A DNA stretch of 64,000 nucleotides. It comes from JAHRAW01 sp965243285. GTDB lineage: Bacteria > Pseudomonadota > Gammaproteobacteria > Arenicellales > Poriferihabitantaceae. The DNA lies in assembly GCA_965243285.1 (NCBI GenBank), contig OZ251537.1, forward strand, positions 434,001-498,000. Direction: 5' to 3'. Made by a program: the position numbers and the translations under genes. This document shows positions 51,471 to 58,065 of this stretch, piece by piece; the first letter of the stretch is position 1, and every line of letters begins with the position of its first letter. The notes below the pieces were generated by a model. The model saw only the letters and a list, made by a program, of their open reading frames with translations, was not told the origin of the DNA and ran no database searches.

Positions 51471-52661
51471 TTATTCGATAATTTTCGCCACTACGCCGGC
51501 GCCGACGGTGCGCCCGCCTTCGCGGATGGCGAAGCGCAACCCTTCCGACATCGCTATGGGGGCGATCAACTCCACCACCATCTTGATGTTGTCGCCCGGC
51601 ATCACCATCTCCACATCACTCGGCAATTCCACCGCGCCGGTCACATCCGTAGTGCGAAAATAAAACTGCGGCCGATAACCCTTGAAAAACGGCGTGTGCC
51701 GACCGCCCTCTTCCTTCGCCAAAATGTACACTTCGGCATCAAACTTGGTGTGCGGCGTGATCGAACCCGGCTTCGCCAATACCTGACCGCGCTCCACCTG
51801 CTCGCGCTTGGTGCCGCGCAGCAACACACCGACATTATCCCCAGCGCGACCCTCATCCAACAACTTGCGAAACATCTCAACACCGGTGCAAGTGGTAGAC
51901 GCGGTCTCGCGAATGCCGATGATCGATAACTCCTCGCCCACCTTCACCACGCCGCGCTCGACGCGACCGGTGACCACCGTGCCGCGACCCGATATGGAAA
52001 ATACATCCTCCACCGGCATCAAAAAATCCCCATCGATGGCGCGCTCGGGCTGCGGAATAAAACTATCCAACGCCTCGGCCAACTTCAGTATCGAACCGGC
52101 GCCCAACTCACCCTCATCGCCCGCCAACGCCTTGAGCGCCGAGCCAATAATCACCGGCGTATCATCGCCGGGAAAATCATAACTATCCAACAACTCGCGC
52201 ACCTCCATCTCGACTAACTCTAACAACTCGGCATCATCGACCACATCGGCTTTATTCAAATACACCACGATGTGCGGCACGCCCACTTGGCGCGCCAATA
52301 AGATGTGCTCGCGCGTCTGCGGCATGGGGCCATCGGCCGCCGACACCACCAACACCGCGCCATCCATCTGCGCCGCGCCGGTAATCATATTTTTGATGTA
52401 ATCCGCATGGCCGGGGCAATCCACATGCGCATAATGGCGAGCATCGGTCTCATATTCCACATGCGCAGTGGCGATGGTGATGCCGCGCTCGCGCTCCTCC
52501 GGCGCATTGTCGATCTCGTCAAACGCCTTCGCCTCGCCACCATGCTTGGCCGACAACACCCGCGTCAACGCCGCCGTCAACGTCGTCTTGCCATGGTCTA
52601 CATGACCAATCGTACCCACATTCACATGCGGCTTAGTGCGCTCAAACTTCTCTTTCGCCAT
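51471..52661 (-). CDS. tuf: Elongation factor Tu (copy 2)
   Basis: Same 396-residue protein as the copy at 34185-35375, in the tRNA-flanked position of E. coli tufB. I see about six scattered silent differences between the two genes. The 5' flank differs completely: here no Shine-Dalgarno sequence is evident (the 20 nt before the ATG are C- and T-rich). The spacer to tRNA-Thr(GGU) is AT-rich, and co-transcription with the tRNAs is likely. Confidence 0.98.
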   Translation of the reverse strand: MAKEKFERTKPHVNVGTIGHVDHGKTTLTAALTRVLSAKHGGEAKAFDEIDNAPEERERGITIATAHVEYETDARHYAHVDCPGHADYIKNMITGAAQMDGAVLVVSAADGPMPQTREHILLARQVGVPHIVVYLNKADVVDDAELLELVEMEVRELLDSYDFPGDDTPVIIGSALKALAGDEGELGAGSILKLAEALDSFIPQPERAIDGDFLMPVEDVFSISGRGTVVTGRVERGVVKVGEELSIIGIRETASTTCTGVEMFRKLLDEGRAGDNVGVLLRGTKREQVERGQVLAKPGSITPHTKFDAEVYILAKEEGGRHTPFFKGYRPQFYFRTTDVTGAVELPSDVEMVMPGDNIKMVVELIAPIAMSEGLRFAIREGGRTVGAGVVAKIIE

Positions 52662-52737
52662 GGGGTGAAAATAAGGGGGGAAATTATGAGGGTATGGAAA
52701 TTAGAGGGTGTGAAAATCCTTAAGAAAATATTGGCTA

Positions 52738-52800
<63 letters not shown>

Positions 52801-52813
<13 letters not shown>

Positions 52814-52940
52814 CTGAGCTATGTGGGCATGAGCTATGTGGGCATGAGCTATGTGGGCCTGAGATATGTGGACATGATCTAGGTGGGCATAATCTAGGTA
52901 GGCATGAGCAGGTAGGCATGAGCAGGTAGGCATGAGCCAT
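52801..52940 (-). repeat. 15-bp tandem array derived from the tRNA-Thr 5' end
   Basis: The unit GAGCTATGTGGGC(C/A)T (plus-strand reading) is the 5' end of tRNA-Thr(GGU). It repeats at 52801, 52816, 52831 and 52846, then in diverging form at 52861, 52876, 52891, 52906 and 52920 (the last two 14 bp). Divergence increases away from the tRNA. In transcript orientation the array precedes the tRNA, so it lies in the precursor and could offer competing D-arm halves. Confidence 0.85.
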
Positions 52941-52966
52941 CAATCGAAACACTTTCCCGCGCTAAA

Positions 52967-53041
52967 TGGAGCGGGTGATGGGAATCGAACCCACATCATC
53001 AGCTTGGAAGGCTGAGGTTCTAGCCTTTGAACTACACCCGC
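52967..53041 (-). tRNA. trnG: tRNA-Gly (UCC)
   Basis: 75 nt with encoded CCA. Starts GCGGGTGTAGTTC, anticodon stem TCAGC/GCTGA with loop CTTCCAA giving TCC, and T arm TGGGTTCGATTCCCA. The D loop (AAAGGCTA) has one nucleotide more than the usual form. Equivalent to E. coli glyT. Confidence 0.94.
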
Positions 53042-53096
53042 CGAGGCCCGCCTTCCGACCTAATCGCCCTCCAAACACGCTCTTTATGAATGACGA

Positions 53097-53181
53097 TGGT
53101 GGAGGGGGGAGGATTCGAACCTCCGAAGGCTGAGCCAACAGATTTACAGTCTGCCCCCTTTGACCGCTCGGGAACCCCTCC
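53097..53181 (-). tRNA. trnY: tRNA-Tyr (GUA)
   Basis: 85 nt with encoded CCA and the long class II variable arm. Starts GGAGGGGTTCCCGAGCGG, anticodon stem CAGAC-TGTAAAT-region gives GTA, and T arm GGAGGTTCGAATCCTCC. Equivalent to E. coli tyrU. Confidence 0.95.
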
Positions 53182-53331
53182 AGTGAAAATCGGGCAAACT
53201 TCAGCAAACGGGCGATTGTCGCGCTTTTTTAAGATAGTGTCAATACCATTTCAATGTTAATTTCAAGGTTGAAAATCAAAAACGCCGGCTGAAAAATGCC
53301 GGCTCAAAACGCATGGCGCTCGACCGCCCAG

Positions 53332-53393
53332 CGCCACATAAAGCACATCATCTTCCCAACCACGCCACATAAAGCACATCATCTTCCCAACCA
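53332..53393. repeat. 31-bp perfect tandem duplication
   Basis: A 31-bp sequence beginning CGCCACATAAAGCACATCAT is present twice, at 53332-53362 and 53363-53393. It is directly downstream of the tRNA-Thr(UGU) gene, between it and tRNA-Tyr. Confidence 0.85.
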
Positions 53394-53395
53394 AT

Positions 53396-53766
53396 TGGAG
53401 CCCGCAGAGGGATTCGAACCCACGACCTGCTGATTCTTACTCGCTACCGTTTTCACGGCCCTTGTTTTCACTGCCATTCGCTGATGGCCATCGACTTGCA
53501 AGGTTTGGAGTCTGGACTTTCTCTTCGCCATATCGCCGCCGAACATGCCAGCGGGCGACCCAGGCGGGTGGTGTAAAGTCTCTACACTCCCCCGCGATTC
53601 GGCGCTGCGCCGCGGGGTAGCACGGGATTGCCATCTTAGCCGCGCCGCAAAAGCCGCGCGCAAGGTCAAGGTTTCCCCGTTTTAGCCACCTCCACTCCAC
53701 GAGTTTCCCCGTGGAGGTGCAATCATTTTACAAATCAGCTGCTCTAGCCATCTGAGCTATGCGGGC
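53396..53766 (-). tRNA. trnT: tRNA-Thr (UGU), split by an intron
   Basis: Exon 1 (53730-53766) reads GCCCGCATAGCTCAGATGGC, then TAGAGCAGCTGATTTGT. Exon 2 (53396-53435) reads AATCAGCAGGTCGTGGGTTC, then GAATCCCTCTGCGGGCTCCA. Joined, they make a 77-nt tRNA with a complete acceptor stem, anticodon stem GCTGA/TCAGC, loop TTTGTAA (anticodon TGT) and encoded CCA. It occupies the thrU position of E. coli, ahead of Tyr, Gly and Thr(GGU). A 294-nt insert separates the exons after U36. Without splicing this gene would give no functional tRNA. I see no other tRNA-Thr(UGU) in the window. Confidence 0.92.
53436..53729 (-). ncRNA. Group I intron in tRNA-Thr (UGU)
   Basis: The 294-nt insert ends in G, as group I introns do, and the 5' exon ends in U. 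A GCA guide sequence (53720-53718) can pair with the exon UGU anticodon through a terminal U-G wobble (P1). P2 pairs CUCCACG (53710-53716) with CGUGGAG (53695-53701). The core GTGTAGAGACTTTACACC followed by ACCCGCC, and GAAAGTCCAGA further on, resembles the Azoarcus tRNA-Ile intron core as I recall it; P7 would be GACUUU (53575-53580) with AAAGUC (53515-53520), a compensated change from that intron. No homing-endonuclease gene fits inside. Confidence 0.87.
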
Positions 53767-53876
53767 TATATGAGCTAGGCAACGCCCCCACCGCAAAATG
53801 GCGCGCAATTGTACGCCACTATAAAAATGGATTCAACCCTCCAGCCGACATTTATTTACCGACATTCACCGACATA

Positions 53877-54500
53877 TTACGGCCGCGGCACTGGGCAATG
53901 GATCGCGGTGGCCGAGATGCCGGCGGCGCGCCAGCGGCGGGATAACAAGCGGTCGCCCGCAGCGGCCGGCAGCGCGGCGGTTTCCATCCAGTCGAACTGC
54001 CGCATGGGGCGATATTCGAGCTCGGATTGGGCTTTTATGCCGCGCGACAATAGGTAGGCCATAAATTTTACCGCCAATGCGTCTTGGGTGAAATAACCGA
54101 GGTAGATTTGCGTCTCACCGGGCTTGCGGGATTCGACCAAATGCTCGATGCCCTTTTCCGTCAGGCGCCGCGCCGCCGACCGAACGTCGCGGCGCGACGC
54201 GAACGGGCCAACATAAACGCGCCGCGCCCGCAGCTCGCGATAGGCGCTTCGGGTCGCCTGGTAGGCGATGTTTTGCGCCCCCATCCACTGCTTTGCGGCT
54301 TGCCAATCCGCGGCGTTCGCGAACGGACCTAGGCGATAGCACGCGCGGTCCGTTGAATCACCCGCCGCTGGGAGTTCGCTCAACAGCAACATCCCCTCTT
54401 TGTTAACTTGGGGCGGCGGCGGTGTGGTGGCGCGGTCGCCGCCGGCCCACAAATAGAGCGCGACATTGCCCGCCAACAGCAGCCCGGCGATCCATTTCAT
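53877..54500 (-). CDS. SPOR-domain-containing membrane protein
   Basis: A 207-aa protein of unknown precise role. One N-terminal membrane helix (MKWIAGLLLAGNVALYLWAG) anchors it, so the rest should face the periplasm. A SPOR fold, which binds denuded peptidoglycan at division sites, is suggested by ACYRLGPFANAADWQAAKQWM and, later, RRVYVGPFASRRDVRSAARRLTEKGI followed by ETQIYLGYF. Such genes often follow coaX in gammaproteobacteria. The C-terminal 40 residues do not resemble anything I recognise. Confidence 0.8.
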   Translation of the reverse strand: MKWIAGLLLAGNVALYLWAGGDRATTPPPPQVNKEGMLLLSELPAAGDSTDRACYRLGPFANAADWQAAKQWMGAQNIAYQATRSAYRELRARRVYVGPFASRRDVRSAARRLTEKGIEHLVESRKPGETQIYLGYFTQDALAVKFMAYLLSRGIKAQSELEYRPMRQFDWMETAALPAAAGDRLLSRRWRAAGISATAIHCPVPRP

Positions 54501-54591
54501 GGCGCGAACCTAGGCGCCGGCTGAGGCCGATTCATAGGATGTCGAGGCGCCCTTGAGGGCGCCGCGCGTGGTCGATTTATCCGCTTGTGGT

Positions 54592-55413
54592 TCACGCATC
54601 GCCGCGTCGCCCAGCCGCCAGCGTTGAAATGCGCGCCAGCCCGCGCAGCACCAAATCCGCCGTCAGAGTCACCTCGGCGGCCAGCCAAGGGGCGATTCGC
54701 GCGCCGTCGCCGCCGGCGGCCAGCACCCGCCAGTCCTGCACCGCGGGCAAAGCGCGCTGTTGTCGCTCGATGCATAAATTAACCCCGCCGGCCACCGCCA
54801 GCAAGGCGCCGCTGGCCACCGCCGCCGCGGTGTCAGTGGCGAGGGGATTGGGCTGCGCATGGCCATGGCCAGAATGGTCGGCGCGGCCAGCGGCGACCGG
54901 CGCATCGCCGCTGAGTTTGCCGAGGCCGGCGGCGTGTACGCGCATGGCCGCTTGCATGGTCGCTATTCCAGGGAAAATCACGCCGCCGCGAAAGCAGCCG
55001 GCGCCGTCCAGCAGGTCCACCGTCACTGCCGTTCCGGCATCCACCACGATGCTGGGCTGGCGCGGATACATGGCGGCGGCGGCGACCAAAGCCGCCCAGC
55101 GGTCGCCGCCCAACGCGGCGCTCGGGGAATAATGATTGCGCACCCCGGCTTGTTGTCGCGGCGCGACGATGAAAACCGCCTGCACCGCCCAGGCGCGGCG
55201 CGCGTATTGTGCCACGGCGCGCCGCGCCTCGGGACTGGCCACGCACGCCGCCCACACCGAGGTAGGCGCCGGCAGCCCCCCCCAGTGGCGCCCCAATTGC
55301 GCGCCCTCGAATTCGAACGCGCCGCCGCCGCGCGCCGCGAAACCGAGCCCGGCGGCATCCTCCGCCAGCGCCCATTTCACCCGCTGGTTGCCCATATCGA
55401 CCAGCAATTTCAT
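54592..55413 (-). CDS. coaX: Type III pantothenate kinase
   Basis: First step of coenzyme A synthesis, phosphorylating pantothenate. ASKHA-fold signatures: LLVDMGNQRVKWAL (phosphate 1), GGDRWAALVAAAAMYPRQPSIVVDAGTAVTVDLLDGAG (phosphate 2, with the catalytic Asp), and GGVIFPGIATMQAAMRVHAAGL. Length 273 aa. A His/Ala-rich stretch (ADHSGHGHAQPN) is unusual. Its ATG lies 20 bp after the end of birA, so the two are likely one transcript. Confidence 0.93.
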   Translation of the reverse strand: MKLLVDMGNQRVKWALAEDAAGLGFAARGGGAFEFEGAQLGRHWGGLPAPTSVWAACVASPEARRAVAQYARRAWAVQAVFIVAPRQQAGVRNHYSPSAALGGDRWAALVAAAAMYPRQPSIVVDAGTAVTVDLLDGAGCFRGGVIFPGIATMQAAMRVHAAGLGKLSGDAPVAAGRADHSGHGHAQPNPLATDTAAAVASGALLAVAGGVNLCIERQQRALPAVQDWRVLAAGGDGARIAPWLAAEVTLTADLVLRGLARISTLAAGRRGDA

Positions 55414-55432
55414 GGTCTCGATAGCATCGGAT

Positions 55433-56293
55433 TCAAGCGCCGGCGACCGTTTGCTCGAGCGGACGAATGCGCGCTGCGCCAGAAATGATGCGGCGCGGCG
55501 CGCCGTGATGGTCGACCATCAGCGCGCCATCGTCGGCTACGCCTAACACCGCGCCGGTGAACGATTCTTGCGGCAAGCGCACCGACACCCGTTGGCCGCG
55601 ATGCACATTCAAGCGATTCCAGGCGGCCGCGAACGAGGAAAAACCGCGCCCGCAGAAGCGCCGCAAATAATGGCAGTGGGCGATGATCACGCTGGCTGCC
55701 AACGCGTCGCGGTCGAGGTCATAACCGAGTGATTTTAGGTCAGTCCACGGTTGATCTATCGCCGACGACTCCGATTCCGCCGCCGCCGCCGCATCCGCCG
55801 CCGCATCCGAATCCGCCGAATCCGATTCCGCCGCCGCTCCCCATCCAGACCGCATGGCGACATTAATCCCGACGCCGATGATGCAATGCTCGCCGACCAC
55901 TTCGGTCAGCACGCCGCCGAGTTTTTTGCCGTCGGCCATCAAATCGTTCGGCCATTTCAAGCCCACCGCTTCGATGCCGGCGCCCCGCAAGCCGGCCACC
56001 GCCGCCAACCCTGACAGCAGCGATAAGCCGGCGACGCTCGCGGCGCCGAGGCGCCAGCCTATGGACAGCAACACCGAGCTCGACGGCGCCGCCCGCCACG
56101 CTTGCCCACGCCGGCCGCGACCAGCGGTCTGATGTTCGGCCAGGCACACGCGGCCATGCGCATCCGGCTGCTGGACGAGCCAAGCGCTGGTCGAATCGAT
56201 TTCCGCAAACCCACTGAGCCGGCCGGCCGCTTCCACGCCCGCCTGGCGCAACCATCCATCCATACGGCGCAAATTATGCGGCGGCAAATTCAT
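55433..56293 (-). CDS. birA: Biotin-[acetyl-CoA-carboxylase] ligase
   Basis: Attaches biotin to the carboxylase carrier protein. The catalytic signature GRGRRGQAWRAAPSSSVLLSIGW (after DAHGRVCLAEHQTA) and the KWPNDLMADGKKLGGVLTEV motif are clear, and the C-terminal SH3-like domain ends in DDGALMVDHHGAPRRIISGAARI. The N-terminal winged-helix repressor domain of E. coli BirA is missing, so it is an enzyme only. An Ala/Asp/Ser-rich insertion (SDSADSDAAADAAAAAESES) at about 155-180 is not typical. Length 286 aa; residue 11 is an alternative start. Confidence 0.92.
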   Translation of the reverse strand: MNLPPHNLRRMDGWLRQAGVEAAGRLSGFAEIDSTSAWLVQQPDAHGRVCLAEHQTAGRGRRGQAWRAAPSSSVLLSIGWRLGAASVAGLSLLSGLAAVAGLRGAGIEAVGLKWPNDLMADGKKLGGVLTEVVGEHCIIGVGINVAMRSGWGAAAESDSADSDAAADAAAAAESESSAIDQPWTDLKSLGYDLDRDALAASVIIAHCHYLRRFCGRGFSSFAAAWNRLNVHRGQRVSVRLPQESFTGAVLGVADDGALMVDHHGAPRRIISGAARIRPLEQTVAGA

Positions 56294-56559
56294 CCGAAGC
56301 CCAGCCTAAATTAGACATATATATGTACACTCAAACCGAACCTCGGCCAACATCGACCGGAAGCCATGCCAGGCGAGGCGCTACCGGGCAAATCATGCGC
56401 ATTTTTATGGGCGTTATATACCCCAATGCGCTTAAAGTCCGATGGGTTTATCGGCCTCAAAATGCCCCCTGCCGCCGTCGATTTTATACACATTCCAGGC
56501 CGCCGTTTTATACAATGCCCGGCGCGCTTTCGCCTTAATTCTCACTCGCCCCGCCACCC
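56294..56559. other. Divergent spacer between birA and ispG
   Basis: 266 bp between two diverging genes; promoters for both should lie here. I see no repeat module and no supported gene. Confidence 0.5.
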
Positions 56560-57708
56560 ATGCCCCGCAACCCAACCCGCCCGATAAAAATCGGCAACCT
56601 CACCATCGGCGGCGGCCACCCCATCGCGGTGCAGAGCATGTGCGCCACGCCGACCACCGACATCGAGGCCACCACCGCCCAGTTGCAAGATTTACAACGC
56701 GCCGGGGCCGACATCATCCGCATCGCCGTGGATAATAAAAAGGATGCGGCGGCGGTGCGCGAGTTGCGGCGCCGCAGTAGCGCGGTGTTGAGCGTGGATT
56801 TACAAGAAAACTACCGTTTGGCGGAAATTTTGGCGCCGCATGTGGACAAAATTCGCTACAACCCCGGGCATTTGCATCACCACGAACGCGCCAAACCGTG
56901 GCCAGAAAAAGTGGCGTATTTGGCTGCTATCGCGCAACGCCATGATTGCGCCTTGCGCGTCGGCGTCAATGCCGGCTCGGTGGATCCGGCGCTGCGGGCA
57001 GCCCATGATGCGGCCGCCGACGCCGATTCGGTCGCCGATTCCGTCGCCCCCATGGTCGCCAGCGCCGTGGCGCACAGCGACTGCTTAGAGTCCCTCGGCT
57101 TCACCCGCTACTGCGTGTCGCTCAAAGATTCCGACCCGCGCCGGGTCATCGCCGCCTATCGCCAATTCGCCGCCGCCCGCCCGCGCATTCCGCTGCATTT
57201 GGGCGTCACCGAAGCCGGCATGCCGCCCGAAGGCATCGACAAAACCCGCATCGCCTTCGAGCAACTCATCGCCCACGGCATCGGCGACACCATCCGCGTA
57301 TCGCTCACCGTACCGAACCCCGAAAAATCCCTAGAAATCACCGCCGGCCGCCAAATCCTCGCCGACATCGCCGCCGGTCGCGTGCGCAGCGTAGTGCGCT
57401 TCAACGCCGACAAACTCAACCTCATCAGTTGCCCCAGTTGCTCGAGGGTCGAAAACGCCGCCTTCATCGAACTCGCCCGCCAAGTGCGCGACCGCACCCG
57501 CTACGCCGAACAACACGCCCTCACCATCGCCGTCATGGGCTGCCGCGTAAACGGCCCCGGCGAAACCGACGACGCCGATTTAGGGCTGTGGTGCGGGCCA
57601 AATTATGTCAACCTGAAAAAACGCGGCGCCACCATCGGGGCTTTCAAATATGACCAAATCCTAGACCGCATGGACGCCGAATTGCGTGCGCTAATTGCCT
57701 CGGGCTGA
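56560..57708 (+). CDS. ispG: 4-hydroxy-3-methylbut-2-en-1-yl diphosphate synthase
   Basis: Penultimate step of the MEP isoprenoid pathway, an iron-sulfur enzyme. The N-terminal TIM barrel has PIAVQSMCATPTTDIEATTAQLQDLQRAGADIIRIAV and later LHLGVTEAGMPPEGIDKTRIAFEQLIAHGIGDTIRVSLT. The C-terminal iron-sulfur cysteines are in SCPSCSRVENA (Cys-x2-Cys) and MGCRVNGPGE. Length 382 aa. A short Ala/Asp/Ser-rich insertion (AADADSVADSVAPMVASAVA) lies at about 151-172. Confidence 0.95.
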   Translation: MPRNPTRPIKIGNLTIGGGHPIAVQSMCATPTTDIEATTAQLQDLQRAGADIIRIAVDNKKDAAAVRELRRRSSAVLSVDLQENYRLAEILAPHVDKIRYNPGHLHHHERAKPWPEKVAYLAAIAQRHDCALRVGVNAGSVDPALRAAHDAAADADSVADSVAPMVASAVAHSDCLESLGFTRYCVSLKDSDPRRVIAAYRQFAAARPRIPLHLGVTEAGMPPEGIDKTRIAFEQLIAHGIGDTIRVSLTVPNPEKSLEITAGRQILADIAAGRVRSVVRFNADKLNLISCPSCSRVENAAFIELARQVRDRTRYAEQHALTIAVMGCRVNGPGETDDADLGLWCGPNYVNLKKRGATIGAFKYDQILDRMDAELRALIASG

Positions 57709-57858
57709 TGTCGTCGGGCTGATTTGGTGGGGGGGCCTTTTGGCTTTGACTTTGACTTTGACTTTGATTTTCTTTTCGCTGTTGATTTTTGCTTTTGCTT
57801 TTGCTTTTGCTTTTATCTTGTAAATTTTCACCCCAACAGGCCAGTGAGTGAAAAGTCA

Positions 57859-57897
57859 ACATCAAAAACCAACATCAAAAACCAACATCAAAAACCA
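57859..57897. repeat. AACATCAAAAACC tandem repeat
   Basis: CAACATCAAAAAC units (13 bp) repeat at least three times in tandem, followed by CAACATCAAAATC. Similar AACATC units accompany the stem-loop modules at 4340, 16785 and 60588. Confidence 0.6.
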
Positions 57898-57924
57898 AAA
57901 GCCAACATCAAAATCAAACGCACC

Positions 57925-57996
57925 CCCCACCAAATCTGTCCGCGCCTGCGGCTCGGTCAGATTTGACTCCCCGGCAGAAAAGCGGGGGGGGAGTAA
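57925..57996. repeat. Double stem-loop repeat module (copy 4)
   Basis: Stem 1 pairs AAATCTG (57932-57938) with CAGATTT (57958-57964), with an inner CCG/CGG. Stem 2 pairs ACTCCCC (57966-57972) with GGGGAGT (57988-57994). The outer base pairs differ from copies 1 to 3 (CTG/CAG in place of CAG/CTG) while pairing is kept. The AAAGCC tract follows. Confidence 0.7.
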
Positions 57997-58065
57997 AGCG
58001 TAACAGCCAAAGCCAAAGCCAAAGCCAAAGCCAAAGCCAAAATCATCGCCCCACACACCCAACCC

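Larger units (their letters stand above)
57709..58065. other. Repeat-rich spacer between ispG and the molybdoenzyme gene
   Basis: No gene. It contains a half stem-loop (GATTTGGTGGGGGGG at 57721-57735), TTTGACTTTGACTTTG-type and TTTTGCTTTTGC-type tracts (57738-57815), AACATCAAAAACC tandem units (57859-57925), a full double stem-loop module and an AAAGCC tract (about 58008-58045) that ends 20 bp before the next start codon. Confidence 0.65.

Noticed and set aside
53437..53700. Open frame inside the tRNA-Thr intron, considered as a homing endonuclease
   Set aside because: It has no LAGLIDADG, GIY-YIG or HNH motif, and it overlaps the structured core (P2, P7), where an endonuclease gene would not normally sit.
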